From: Mesorhizobium australicum WSM2073
Lineage (GTDB): Bacteria > Pseudomonadota > Alphaproteobacteria > Rhizobiales > Rhizobiaceae
Assembly: GCF_000230995.2 (NCBI RefSeq)
Contig: NC_019973.1
Span: forward strand, 434,001 to 498,000
DNA: 64,000 nucleotides
Direction: 5' to 3'
The notes under the pieces were generated by a model. That model worked only from the letters and a program-made list of their open reading frames with translations. It had not been told where the DNA came from and ran no database searches. How positions within the stretch are numbered: the first letter of the stretch is position 1; each line of letters opens with the position of its first letter. Both the position numbers and the translations under genes were made by a program. Shown here piece by piece: positions 55,145 through 63,668 of this stretch.

Positions 55145-55326
55145 GCCAGGTCGCTCCGCTTCAGGATCCAGCCATTGACCTCGACGATCTCGTCGGGATT
55201 GGCCCGGGATGAACCGGCATGGGTGGCGTCGGCATCAGGCAGCTTGCGGAACAAGGACAGGGCAGGCAGGGCGATCAGCGCCTGCACGAGCGTGCGGCGC
55301 GACATTCTTTTGATGAAGAAACTCAT
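55141..55326 (-). CDS. Small Tat-signal protein partnering the GMC dehydrogenase
   Basis: A 61-residue protein, MSFFIKRMSRRTLVQALIAL then PALSLFRKLPDADATHAGSS, with a twin-arginine motif (SRRTLVQ), a hydrophobic segment, and the C-terminal EIVEVNGWILKRSDLA. GAGAGG precedes the ATG at 55326. It overlaps the GMC gene by four bases. The arrangement suggests a hitch-hiker partner that brings the folded flavoprotein through the Tat pathway, as the small subunits of fructose or sorbitol dehydrogenases do; at about 60 residues it is much shorter than those. Confidence 0.75.
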   Translation of the reverse strand: MSFFIKRMSRRTLVQALIALPALSLFRKLPDADATHAGSSRANPDEIVEVNGWILKRSDLA

Positions 55327-55510
55327 GACAGGCCTCTCGGCTGGGGCTTCGATGCGCGCATGACATTCCCCGAACGGCACACGCATCGTCACGGAAGCCA
55401 GTATTGTGCCAAGCATGGCCTCACGGCGGTAAAAAGCCTGACAAGCGGCACAACCGGATGCAAACAGGGTTAGAGATTTCTTAACCGGCCGGGTGTGCTG
55501 GCCAACCCGC

Positions 55511-56272
55511 TCATGCGGCTTCGGAAATGTCGGTATCGAGGATCGTCAGGTTGCGGCCCGCATGCTTGGCCTGGTAGAGGCGCCGGTCCGCGGCGCGCAT
55601 CAGGTCCGATACGTTGACATCCTCGCCGCACACGGTGCCGCCGATGCTAACGGTCAACGGAATGGTTCGCTCATCGACGGGTCGGAAGCGGATCAGCTCG
55701 ACCTCGCGACGGATCCGTTCGGCAACGCGCTTGGCCTCCTGTTCCGTGGCTCCGGTCAGAAACGCGCCGAACTCCTCGCCGCCGATCCGGCCGAGCACGT
55801 CGCCGCTGCGCACGCCGCGCTCGATGGCGCTGGCGATCAACAGCAGCGCGTCATCCCCGGTCAGGTGACCGAAATTGTCATTGATCTTCTTGAAATGATC
55901 GGCGTCGATGATCAGCAGCGCGCCGCGGTCGGACTTGCGCCGGGAGCCGTCCAGCGCGGCAAAGAAGCTTTCCCGGTTGAGCATGCCGGTCATGTCGTCG
56001 CGGCTCGCCTTTTCCGCCAGGCGGCGGTGCGCCGCGGCGAGTTGGGCATGGGCACGGGCCAATTCGCGATGGGCATTTTTCAACCTGTCGCTCTGCCAGA
56101 ACGTGCCGGCGCATGCCGTCCAGGCAAGGACCAGCGGACAGACCGTCGACGTCAGCCAGATCGTGCGCGTGACCGGGAATCCCATCGCTGGGACTATGAT
56201 CAATGTCAGCAGGAGCGAGGCAGCGACGGAGGCCAAGGCGATGGCGGCGGATTTGAGAATAATGCTATTCAT
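55511..56272 (-). CDS. Membrane diguanylate cyclase (GGDEF)
   Basis: A 253-residue protein with two N-terminal helices (ILKSAAIALASVAASLLLTL; IWLTSTVCPLVLAWTACAG), a short coiled coil and a GGDEF domain: DDMTGMLNRESFF, IDADHFKKINDNFGHLTGDD and active GRIGGEEFGAFL. An RSGD inhibitory site lies five residues before GGEEF, so product inhibition by c-di-GMP is expected. The ATG at 56272 follows GGGGAG. No EAL domain is attached. It should raise c-di-GMP for attachment or motility choices. Confidence 0.93.
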   Translation of the reverse strand: MNSIILKSAAIALASVAASLLLTLIIVPAMGFPVTRTIWLTSTVCPLVLAWTACAGTFWQSDRLKNAHRELARAHAQLAAAHRRLAEKASRDDMTGMLNRESFFAALDGSRRKSDRGALLIIDADHFKKINDNFGHLTGDDALLLIASAIERGVRSGDVLGRIGGEEFGAFLTGATEQEAKRVAERIRREVELIRFRPVDERTIPLTVSIGGTVCGEDVNVSDLMRAADRRLYQAKHAGRNLTILDTDISEAA

Positions 56273-56435
56273 CGCGGGCTCCCCACAGGACTTGTCTCTG
56301 TGCCAGCAAGCCCTGAAGGCCACCTTTCCGGGATGGCTAAAATTTGAATCGTGAGGCCATTTCCGCCACTCTCGACGCGCATAAGTTGTGGATAAAGTCC
56401 CTTTCAGAATCCCTGTTTCATGCCATAAGGAGCGC

Positions 56436-57140
56436 ATGACCACGCTTCCCGATCCCGCCCGCTTCGCCCATGTCACCGACTGGGTGTTCGACCTCGACAA
56501 CACGCTCTACCCGCATCACTCGAATTTGTTCTCCCAGATCGACGTCAAGATGACCGCCTATGTCGGGGAACTGCTGGCGCTGCCGCGCGAGGAGGCGCGC
56601 AAGCTGCAGAAGGAGCTCTATCGCGAATACGGCACGACGCTGAACGGGCTGATGACGCGCCACGGCATCGATCCCGACGACTTTCTGGAGAAGGTCCATG
56701 ACATCGACTATTCGTGGCTGGTGCCCGATCCTGTTCTCGGCACCGCCATCCGCCAGCTTCCCGGCCGCAAATTCATCTTCACCAATGGCGACCGCAGGCA
56801 TGCCGAGCGCACCGCGCGCCAACTTGGCATCCTCGACCATTTCGACGACATTTTCGATATCGTCGCTGCCGGCCTCAATCCCAAGCCGGCGCGCCAGACC
56901 TACGAGAAGTTCGCCGAACTGCACGCCGTCACCGGCCACAATGCGGTGATGTTCGAGGACCTCGCCCGCAACCTGGCCGTGCCGAAGTCGCTGGGCATGA
57001 CCACGGTTCTCGTGGTGCCGCGCAATTTCGAGCCGACCTTCTCGGAAATCTGGGAACGCGACCCGGCGCAGGAAGACGACGTCGACTACGTCACCGACGA
57101 TCTCGCGGAATTTTTGACGGGAATAGTGAGTAGTGAGTAG
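56436..57140 (+). CDS. HAD-superfamily pyrimidine 5'-nucleotidase-like protein
   Basis: A 234-residue hydrolase of the SDT1-like group: motif I VFDLDNTLYPH (nucleophilic Asp), motif II FTNGDRRHAERT, the lysine in LNPKPARQTY and motif III MFEDLARNL. It dephosphorylates pyrimidine nucleotides or similar. AAGGAG precedes the ATG at 56436. Its last residues (IVSSE) and stop codon are encoded by the start of the 7-base tandem repeat at 57124, so its C-terminus would change if copies were lost or gained. Confidence 0.92.
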   Translation: MTTLPDPARFAHVTDWVFDLDNTLYPHHSNLFSQIDVKMTAYVGELLALPREEARKLQKELYREYGTTLNGLMTRHGIDPDDFLEKVHDIDYSWLVPDPVLGTAIRQLPGRKFIFTNGDRRHAERTARQLGILDHFDDIFDIVAAGLNPKPARQTYEKFAELHAVTGHNAVMFEDLARNLAVPKSLGMTTVLVVPRNFEPTFSEIWERDPAQEDDVDYVTDDLAEFLTGIVSSE

Positions 57141-57163
57141 TGAGTAGTGAGTAGTGAGTAGTG
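57124..57163. repeat. Tandem repeat of TAGTGAG between convergent genes
   Basis: Five perfect copies of the 7-base unit TAGTGAG (57124-57158) are followed by a broken sixth. A related array in the opposite sense (ctactcact, then ctactcactcactcactccc) fills 57186-57228 and encodes the end of the LOG gene. The whole 100-base gap is therefore made of mirrored low-complexity DNA able to form hairpins. The unit length is not a multiple of three. Confidence 0.9.
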
Positions 57164-57227
57164 GAGGAGCACACCTTTCGCTCGCTCACTACTAATCCCT
57201 ACTCACTAATTCCCACTGCCTACTCAC

Positions 57228-58085
57228 TCACTCACTCCCTAGCTTGTAGAAGCGGCTGATGATGCCCCAGGCTTCGTCGGCTGTGTCGACGAAATCGATG
57301 ATATCCTGGTCGCCCGGGCTGATCGTGCCCTGCTCGGCGAGGAAGTCGAGGTCGATCGCCCGCTTCCAGAAGGACTTGCCGAACAGGATCACCGGCACGC
57401 GCTCCATGCGTCCGGTCTGGATCAGCGTCAGCGTCTCGAAGAACTCGTCCATCGTGCCGAAGCCGCCGGGAAACACCGCCACGGCCTTGGCGCGCATGAC
57501 GAAGTGCATCTTGCGGATGGCGAAATAGTGGAAGTTGAAACAGAGCTCCGGCGTCACATAGGGGTTCGGCGCCTGCTCGTGCGGCAGCACGATGTTGAGC
57601 CCGATCGACGGCGCGCCGACATCATCGGCGCCGCGGTTTCCCGCTTCCATGACGCCCGGACCGCCACCGGTCACCACCACATATTCGCGATAATATGACG
57701 TGGCCGACTGCTGCGAGCAGAGGCGGGCGAATTTGCGCGCCTCCTCGTAATATTTGCTGTTTTCCTCAAGGTTCTTCTTCTGCATCTCGTTCTTGGCCGC
57801 CCAGGCCTCGCCGCCGGGCTCCGGCAGGCGCGCGCCGCCGAACAGGATCACGGTCGAACGAATGCCGCGCTCGGCGAGGATCATTTCCGGCTTCAGCAGT
57901 TCCAGTTGCAGCCTGACGGCGCGCAGCTCGCGCCGGGTCATGAAGTCGGGATCGTTCCAGGCCAGGCGGTAGGTCTCGGCCCGCGTTTGCGGCGTGTCCG
58001 GCACGCTTTTCGACCGCTCCAGATCCTCATCCGAGTGCGGCAGCGGCGTCCATCCCGCCTTTTCCATGGGAGTCATCGAATCCAC
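57228..58085 (-). CDS. LOG-family protein (TIGR00730-type phosphoribohydrolase)
   Basis: A 285-residue protein with a Rossmann-like lysine-decarboxylase/LOG fold: YVVVTGGGPGVMEAGNRGAD and AVAVFPGGFGTMDEFFETLT, the two signature loops of cytokinin riboside monophosphate phosphoribohydrolases. Long bacterial members probably remove the base from nucleotide monophosphates (PpnN-like activity), with cytokinin release known for some. The GTG at 58085 has AAGGA 8 bases upstream; an ATG at 58076 would fit less well. The last residues (LGSE) come from the repeat array. Confidence 0.9.
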   Translation of the reverse strand: MDSMTPMEKAGWTPLPHSDEDLERSKSVPDTPQTRAETYRLAWNDPDFMTRRELRAVRLQLELLKPEMILAERGIRSTVILFGGARLPEPGGEAWAAKNEMQKKNLEENSKYYEEARKFARLCSQQSATSYYREYVVVTGGGPGVMEAGNRGADDVGAPSIGLNIVLPHEQAPNPYVTPELCFNFHYFAIRKMHFVMRAKAVAVFPGGFGTMDEFFETLTLIQTGRMERVPVILFGKSFWKRAIDLDFLAEQGTISPGDQDIIDFVDTADEAWGIISRFYKLGSE

Positions 58086-58218
58086 CCGTCCATTCCTTTA
58101 CTTGCGCCGTCCCATGACGCTGGCGCGATTGACCCCCATTCCACCTTAACATAGGGTCCGCGCGACTTTTAAACAGGTTAAGGCGCAGCCCTTAACAGCT
58201 TGGTAATGGAGCAAATTC

Positions 58219-59073
58219 ATGTCGAAGCCCGATCTGGCGAGCCTCGAAAAGACCATCGACAGGGCCTTCGAGGAACGCGACGCCATTTCGACCGCGACCC
58301 GCGGCGAGGTGCGCGACGCCATCCAGTCGGCACTCGACCTGCTCGACCGCGGCACCGCCCGCGTTGCCGAGCGGCAGGCCGACGGCAAGTGGCATGTCAA
58401 CCAGTGGCTGAAGAAGGCGGTGCTGCTCTCCTTCCGGCTCAATCCGATGGAGATCATCAAGGGCGGCCCCGGCGAGGCCGTGTGGTGGGACAAGGTGGCG
58501 TCCAAGTTCGACGGCTGGGGCGCCGTCGATTTCGAGAAGGCGGGCTTCCGCGCCGTGCCGTCGTCGATCGTGCGCCGTTCGGCCTATGTCGCGCCGGGCG
58601 CGGTTTTGATGCCGTCCTTCGTCAATGTCGGCGCCTATGTCGATAGCGGCACCATGGTCGATACCTGGGCCTCGGTCGGCTCCTGCGCCCAGATTGGCAA
58701 GAACGTCCACCTTTCGGGCGGCGTCGGCATCGGCGGCGTGCTGGAGCCGATGCAGGCCGGCCCCACCATCATCGAGGACAATTGCTTCATCGGGGCGCGT
58801 TCCGAAGTGGTCGAGGGCTGCATCGTGCGCGAAGGCTCGGTTCTGGGCATGGGCGTCTTCATCGGCCAGTCGACCAAGATCGTCGACCGCGCCACCGGCG
58901 AGATCTTCTATGGCGAGGTGCCGCCGAATTCCGTGGTCGTCGCCGGCTCGCTGCCGGGCAAGGCATTTCCAAACAACGAGCCGGGCCCAGGTCTCTACTG
59001 CGCCGTCATCGTCAAGCGGGTCGACGCCAAGACCCGGTCCAAAACCTCGATCAACGAATTGCTGCGCGATTGA
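58219..59073 (+). CDS. dapD: 2,3,4,5-tetrahydropyridine-2,6-dicarboxylate N-succinyltransferase
   Basis: A 284-residue trimeric hexapeptide acyltransferase of the succinylase branch of lysine/meso-diaminopimelate synthesis. The left-handed beta-helix is seen in [38 protein letters not shown] and [40 protein letters not shown] is the C-terminal signature. dapE, acting two steps later in the same branch, lies 2.7 kb downstream with membrane-protein genes between. Confidence 0.97.
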   Translation: MSKPDLASLEKTIDRAFEERDAISTATRGEVRDAIQSALDLLDRGTARVAERQADGKWHVNQWLKKAVLLSFRLNPMEIIKGGPGEAVWWDKVASKFDGWGAVDFEKAGFRAVPSSIVRRSAYVAPGAVLMPSFVNVGAYVDSGTMVDTWASVGSCAQIGKNVHLSGGVGIGGVLEPMQAGPTIIEDNCFIGARSEVVEGCIVREGSVLGMGVFIGQSTKIVDRATGEIFYGEVPPNSVVVAGSLPGKAFPNNEPGPGLYCAVIVKRVDAKTRSKTSINELLRD

Positions 59074-59144
59074 TCTTTCCGCCCGGCAGGCGCACCTTCC
59101 GCCAGCGCGACAATCGGCCGCGCTGGTTCAACTGGAGGGGTGAC

Positions 59145-59507
59145 ATGGACTGGAAATATCTGCTCACAAGCTTTGATGGCCGTATCAACCGGAGCAAGTT
59201 CTGGGCTGGCATCGGCGTATTCATCGTTATCGGCGTTATTGCTTTCATTCTCGATGCGATCCTCGGCACGCGTGTCACCACGGCCAGCGGTGCCCAGATC
59301 GGCATCATCGGCATCCTCTTCGCGCTGGCATCGATCTATTTCGCGATTGCCCTCTATGCCAAACGCTGGCACGACCGCAACAAGTCGGGCTGGTGGACGC
59401 TGATTGGCTTCGTACCCGTCATCGGCGGCATCTGGCTGCTGGTCGAACTCGGCATTCTCGAAGGCACCAGGGGTGCCAATCAATATGGATCGGACCCGCT
59501 TGCCTGA
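59145..59507 (+). CDS. DUF805 membrane protein (first of an overlapping pair)
   Basis: A 120-residue protein: MDWKYLLTSFDGRINRSKFW is the conserved DUF805 start, with three helices (GIGVFIVIGVIAFILDAIL; IGILFALASIYFAIALYA; WTLIGFVPVIGGIWLLVELG), the loop KRWHDRNKSGWW and the tail GTRGANQYGSDPLA. Function unknown. GGAGGGG precedes the ATG. It lies 71 bases after dapD and overlaps the next gene by 23 bases in another frame. Confidence 0.88.
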   Translation: MDWKYLLTSFDGRINRSKFWAGIGVFIVIGVIAFILDAILGTRVTTASGAQIGIIGILFALASIYFAIALYAKRWHDRNKSGWWTLIGFVPVIGGIWLLVELGILEGTRGANQYGSDPLA

Positions 59508-59883
59508 AAGATCGGATCTCAACTGGCTTTTCTTCAAGACCTCGGGCCGCGTCAGCCGCGCGGCCTATTTTCTCGGCGGGTTGCTCGTCGCCATCATCCA
59601 GGCATTTCCGCTGTACCGCTTCACGCTGGTGCCGGAGGGTTCGGCCGAGAGCAACATGTGGTCGTTCATCTTCTTCATCGCCTTCATCGCCTCGCTGTGG
59701 TCGAACATCGCGCTGGCGGTGAAGCGGCTGCACGACCTCGACAAGCCGGGTATCGCCGCGCTGATCCTGTTCGTGCCGGTCGTCTCGATCGTCGCCTTCC
59801 TTGTGTTGTGCCTGTTTCCAGGGCAGCCTGGACCCAACCGTTATGGCCGGCGCACCAACGAGCCGGCAGAATCAAAGAAATAG
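59485..59883 (+). CDS. DUF805 membrane protein (second of an overlapping pair)
   Basis: A 132-residue DUF805 protein beginning MDRTRLPERSDLNWLFFKTS, with GRVSRAAYFLGGLLVAIIQA, the KRLHDLDKPG loop, further helices and the tail GQPGPNRYGRRT. It starts inside the end of the first DUF805 gene after AGGGG. It is a diverged paralogue of its neighbour; two different DUF805 proteins made from coupled frames may work together in the membrane. A RIME-like palindrome follows the stop. Confidence 0.85.
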   Translation: MDRTRLPERSDLNWLFFKTSGRVSRAAYFLGGLLVAIIQAFPLYRFTLVPEGSAESNMWSFIFFIAFIASLWSNIALAVKRLHDLDKPGIAALILFVPVVSIVAFLVLCLFPGQPGPNRYGRRTNEPAESKK

Positions 59884-59932
59884 AGCATGACGTCGTCGGA
59901 AAACCGCTTCACACTTTTCGGCATCATGCCCT
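59884..59932. repeat. RIME-like palindrome after the DUF805 pair
   Basis: agcatgacg...ggaaaaccg followed by cttttcggcatcatgcccta recalls the elements at 3511 and 10411, with outer AGCATGA/TCATGC and inner GGAAAA/CTTTTC pairing. It starts directly after the DUF805 stop codon. Confidence 0.7.
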
Positions 59933-59952
59933 AGGGGGCCGATCGGATCGCC

Positions 59953-60729
59953 ATGCGCTACCGCACGCTTGATCCGAAACTGATCATCGAAACCGCCGAG
60001 CGGCTGGAAGGGCGTGTGGCCGACCGTTTTCCGGAGGCCGGGTTGCGCGGCGTTGCCGCCGAACTTGTGTCGCTGTCGCGCGATCTGGCCAAGGCCGCCA
60101 AGGCCCTGGAAGCGCCTATCTGGTGGCTGCGTGGCATCATCGTCGCCGCCGTCATCGCGGGCGCGCTGATCTTCCTGTTCGTCGGCACCATCCTGCCGCT
60201 CATTCACATCTCCCAGGCCGACGACGCGGTGCAGTCGGTGCAAGGCATCGAAGCCACGATCAACATGATCATCCTCGCCGTGCTCGGCTTCCTGGCCCTG
60301 ATCCGCACCGAGGAGCGCATCAAGCGCAAGCAGGTGTTTCGCCAGTTGCACGGCCTCAGATCGCTGATCCATGTCATCGACATGCACCAGTTGACCAAGG
60401 ATCCGGCGGCGCTGTCGGCCAGCTTCAAGCCGACGGCGCATTCGCCGGCCCGTCTCACCAATGCCGCGGATCTCGCGCGCTATCTCGACTATTGCTCCGA
60501 AATGCTGTCGATCACCGGCAAGATCGCGGCGCTGTTCGCGCAATCCGTCAATGACGCCGTCGTCATCGACGGCGTCAACGACATCGAGAACCTGGCGTAC
60601 AACCTGTCGCGCAAGATCTGGCAGAAGATCACGTTGATCGACGGCCGGACGGCGGCGCCACAACCTTCTCCGGCACCAGGCTTGGCGAGCCAAGCCGCTC
60701 GGCTTCCGCCGCGCGCACCAGCGCGCTGA
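59953..60729 (+). CDS. Two-helix membrane protein of unknown function
   Basis: A 258-residue protein with a cytoplasmic N-terminal helix region (MRYRTLDPKLIIETAERLEG), two membrane segments (WWLRGIIVAAVIAGALIFLF; TINMIILAVLGFLALIRTEE) and a helical C-terminal domain with LTNAADLARYLDYCSEMLSI and [20 protein letters not shown]. The last 30 residues are low-complexity (PQPSPAPGL...) and overlap the end of the convergent PanE-like gene by 101 bases. No family is recognised; a conserved rhizobial membrane protein is likely. Confidence 0.75.
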   Translation: MRYRTLDPKLIIETAERLEGRVADRFPEAGLRGVAAELVSLSRDLAKAAKALEAPIWWLRGIIVAAVIAGALIFLFVGTILPLIHISQADDAVQSVQGIEATINMIILAVLGFLALIRTEERIKRKQVFRQLHGLRSLIHVIDMHQLTKDPAALSASFKPTAHSPARLTNAADLARYLDYCSEMLSITGKIAALFAQSVNDAVVIDGVNDIENLAYNLSRKIWQKITLIDGRTAAPQPSPAPGLASQAARLPPRAPAR

Positions 60730-61672
60730 TAAGCTGGACCGTCGGCGCCGGCGTACCGGCTTTTTCAGCGAGCCGCAAAACAGCGCCCTGCAAGTCGTCG
60801 ATCTCGGTCGACCGGCCACGCTGCAGATCGTCCCACATCGACGAGCGCGCCTCGAGATCGATCGCCAGCATGCGCCGGGCCAGGAGCTTGAACAGCCAGT
60901 CGGGCAACCTGAGCACCTTCGGCAGCAGCGTCGGGCGCAGGCCGGCGATCCGCGCCGGCTCGATGCCGGAGGCCTTCATCGCCAGCAAGGCCTCGTCGAT
61001 CTGGCTGGCCAGGATCAGCCGCCAGCGCCGGTCGGCAAGTTCGGCTACCAGCGGCAGGCCTGACAGCGCCACCAGCGCATTGTTCAGGTTCATCAGAAGC
61101 TTCCCCCACAGCACGGCCTTCATATCGCCACGCGTTTCGACAGCCAGGCCTTCGGTGTCGAGAAGATCGGCAAGGCCGGCATTGCCTTCTTCGACCATAA
61201 CCTTGCCGTCGCTGGCGCGGTGGACGCGCAACGGCAGCTCTCCATCGGCTGATTGCACGACATTGAACGGCACCATGCCAGCCAGCACCGTTCGCGGGCC
61301 AAGCACCGCGCGCAGCCTGTCGGCGTTGTCGACGCCGTTCTGCAGGCTCACCACCACGGCATCGGGACGGGCATGGGCCTTGATGAGTGCCGCCATTTCC
61401 CGCGTCGCGCCGCTCTTGACGGTGACCAGGATCACATCGGCCCCCGGCAAGGACGCGGCCGGATCGGCGGTGACGACAAGCTCTGCCGGCTTGATCAGGC
61501 GATCGCGGCCCTCGAGGTCGCTGACGCGCAATCCGCCCTGCCGGAGCGCTGCCTCGATGCGCGGCCTGGCAAGCAGGACAACCCGCCGCCCGGCGAGCGC
61601 CAGGCAGCCGCCGGCATAACAGCCAATGCTGCCGGCGCCGGCGATGACGATTCTCTTTTCGCCGTTTGCCAT
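60629..61672 (-). CDS. panE: 2-dehydropantoate 2-reductase-like protein (PanE/ApbA)
   Basis: A 347-residue ketopantoate reductase-type enzyme: [20 protein letters not shown] (NADP), [30 protein letters not shown] and the catalytic-lysine region [19 protein letters not shown]. It may reduce ketopantoate for pantothenate synthesis, though several paralogues with other substrates are usual in rhizobia. Its 3' end overlaps the convergent membrane gene by 101 bases, an unusually long tail-to-tail overlap. It is divergent from dapE. Confidence 0.85.
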   Translation of the reverse strand: MANGEKRIVIAGAGSIGCYAGGCLALAGRRVVLLARPRIEAALRQGGLRVSDLEGRDRLIKPAELVVTADPAASLPGADVILVTVKSGATREMAALIKAHARPDAVVVSLQNGVDNADRLRAVLGPRTVLAGMVPFNVVQSADGELPLRVHRASDGKVMVEEGNAGLADLLDTEGLAVETRGDMKAVLWGKLLMNLNNALVALSGLPLVAELADRRWRLILASQIDEALLAMKASGIEPARIAGLRPTLLPKVLRLPDWLFKLLARRMLAIDLEARSSMWDDLQRGRSTEIDDLQGAVLRLAEKAGTPAPTVQLISALVRAAEAERLGSPSLVPEKVVAPPSGRRST

Positions 61673-61797
61673 CTCTTACTCCGCATCAGCCAGAACTATA
61701 CGACATGAAAACCATAATGTCGGCGGTATCGTCGGCCATTGGCTTGGCCCTATGTCTGGCCGTGACAGGCCATTCGCTTTCGACTATCGCTTTTGCC

Positions 61798-62991
61798 ATG
61801 ACGCTGCCGACTGACCCCGCCGCAAACCTTGCCTCTCTCATCCGCTGTGCCTCGGTGACACCAGCCGAAGGCGGCGCGCTGAGCGCGCTGGAGGCGATGC
61901 TGAAGCCGCTCGGCTTCCTGGTCGATCGGCCGGTGTTCTCCGAAGACGGCACGCCCGACATCGAAAACCTCTATGCACGGCGCTCCGGCAATGGCCCGCA
62001 TCTGATGTTCGCGGGTCATACCGACGTGGTGCCGGTCGGCGACGAAGCCGCCTGGACGCATCCGCCTTTCGCCGCCGATATCGCCAATGGCGAAATGTAT
62101 GGCCGCGGCGCGGTCGACATGAAGGGCGGCATTGCCTGCTTCATCGCCGCGGTGGCGCGCCACGTCGAGGCGAATGGTGGCCCGAAGGGCTCGGTCTCGC
62201 TGCTGATCACCGGCGACGAGGAAGGGCCTGCCATCAACGGCACGGTCAAGCTGCTCGAATGGGCCGCGTCCAAAGGCGAGAAATGGGACGCCTCGATCGT
62301 CGGCGAGCCGACCAATCCGGACACGCTCGGCGACATGATCAAGATCGGCAGGCGCGGCTCGATGTCGGGTAGCATCACCGTCAATGGCCGCCAGGGCCAT
62401 GCCGCTTATCCGCAGCTTGCCGACAACCCGGTGCGCGGCCTGATGAGCCTGGTGGACGCCTTGCTGCATCCCGTCTTCGACAAGGGAACCAAGGATTTCC
62501 AGCCGACCAACCTCGAGGTGACCTCCATCGATGTCGGCAACCCGGCCACCAACGTCATTCCCGCCAAGGCAACCGCCACCTTCAACATCCGCTTCAACGA
62601 CAGCTGGACGGCCGAGACGGTCCAGGCGGAAATCCACAACCGCCTCGATCAGGCGGCTGGGCGCAAGAAATACCGGCCGGGCAAGAAGACGCCAGTCGAC
62701 TATGAGCTGGTCTGGCGCGACCGGCCGAGCCACGTCTTCCTGACCCGCGACGACAGGCTGGTCGAGACGCTGAGCGGCTCGGTCAAGGCGGTGGTCGGCA
62801 AAAAGCCGGCGCTATCCACCTCCGGCGGCACATCGGATGCGCGCTTCATCAAGGATTATTGCCCGGTGGTCGAATTCGGCCTGGTCGGCAAGACCATGCA
62901 CATGGTCGACGAGCGCGTGGCCATCGCCGATCTGGAAACGCTGACGCGGATCTACCAGCGCTTCATCGACGACTGGTTCGGACAGGGCTGA
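61798..62991 (+). CDS. dapE: Succinyl-diaminopimelate desuccinylase
   Basis: A 397-residue M20 metallopeptidase family enzyme that removes succinate from N-succinyl-LL-diaminopimelate. Zinc ligands lie in [36 protein letters not shown] (catalytic Glu) and the C-terminal [12 protein letters not shown]; the lid domain contains [15 protein letters not shown]. The ATG at 61798 gives the expected N-terminus [20 protein letters not shown], but lacks a clear ribosome box. The frame stays open upstream to an ATG at 61705 that would add a hydrophobic, signal-like 31 residues. Confidence 0.95.
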   Translation: MTLPTDPAANLASLIRCASVTPAEGGALSALEAMLKPLGFLVDRPVFSEDGTPDIENLYARRSGNGPHLMFAGHTDVVPVGDEAAWTHPPFAADIANGEMYGRGAVDMKGGIACFIAAVARHVEANGGPKGSVSLLITGDEEGPAINGTVKLLEWAASKGEKWDASIVGEPTNPDTLGDMIKIGRRGSMSGSITVNGRQGHAAYPQLADNPVRGLMSLVDALLHPVFDKGTKDFQPTNLEVTSIDVGNPATNVIPAKATATFNIRFNDSWTAETVQAEIHNRLDQAAGRKKYRPGKKTPVDYELVWRDRPSHVFLTRDDRLVETLSGSVKAVVGKKPALSTSGGTSDARFIKDYCPVVEFGLVGKTMHMVDERVAIADLETLTRIYQRFIDDWFGQG

Positions 62992-62996
62992 TCAGC

Positions 62997-63629
62997 ATGC
63001 TTTCGGCGGACGAAACCCAAGCTTCGCTGACCGGCGCCTGGCGGCTGATGCTCGGCAAGGCCGACGGCCTGCGCCTGCTCGACCTCACGGCCGACGGCTT
63101 CTGGAATTCGTTCTTCGCCATCATCGTCGCGGCACCGGCGCTGATCGTCGGCTGGGTCGGCATCGCCAACGAGATCGGCGATCCCGATGCCTTCGCCGGC
63201 CGCTTCAGCATGCTGGTGCGACTGGCGACAGTCGATATCGGCTCCTGGGTACTGCCGCTGGTGGCGCTCGCCTTGGTGGCGCGGCGCGCCGGCATTGGCG
63301 GGCGCTTCGTCCACTATGTCGTGGCCAGCAACTGGGCCTCGGCGATCACCGCCTGGCTGATGCTGCCTTCGGCGCTGATCAGGCTTTTCCTGTCCTCGGC
63401 AAGCCAGGTCTCGAGCCTTGTGTCGCTGCTGTTATTTTCCCTGTCGATGGTGCTAACCTGGCGCATGACCAACGCGACGATCGGCAGGGGCGCTGCCTTC
63501 GGCACCGCAGTTTTCGTCGGCATGTTCGTCGCTTCGCTGCTGGTCCTGTTCGGACTGCAGATGCTGCTTGGCATCTCCGTGCCGGACGATGTCGGGGCCC
63601 AGAGCCTTTCCGGGCTTTATCCTGGATAG
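62997..63629 (+). CDS. Multi-helix membrane protein of unknown function
   Basis: A 210-residue protein beginning MLSADETQASLTGAWRLMLG, with about five hydrophobic segments (FAIIVAAPALIVGWVGIA; VLPLVALALVARRA; AWLMLPSALIRLFL; LVSLLLFSLSMVLTW; AVFVGMFVASLLVLFGLQML). It follows dapE by 5 bases and is probably co-translated. The last codons (YPG) and the stop lie at the edge of a tandem repeat shared with the end of truA. No family is recognised with certainty. Confidence 0.78.
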   Translation: MLSADETQASLTGAWRLMLGKADGLRLLDLTADGFWNSFFAIIVAAPALIVGWVGIANEIGDPDAFAGRFSMLVRLATVDIGSWVLPLVALALVARRAGIGGRFVHYVVASNWASAITAWLMLPSALIRLFLSSASQVSSLVSLLLFSLSMVLTWRMTNATIGRGAAFGTAVFVGMFVASLLVLFGLQMLLGISVPDDVGAQSLSGLYPG

Positions 63630-63668
63630 AACCAGGGTTCTACCCGGCAGAACCAGGGTTCTACCCGG
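63628..63668. repeat. Two tandem copies of a palindromic 20-base unit between convergent stops
   Basis: agaaccagggttctacccgg occurs at 63628-63647 and 63649-63668. The core AGAACC-AG-GGTTCT is itself a perfect palindrome. The first copy overlaps the stop of the upstream membrane-protein gene, and the second includes the stop of truA on the other strand; both proteins end YPG. It may act as a two-way terminator. Confidence 0.88.

Noticed and set aside
57124..57228. Possible CRISPR array
   Set aside because: Units are only 7 bases and directly contiguous, with no spacers and no cas genes nearby.
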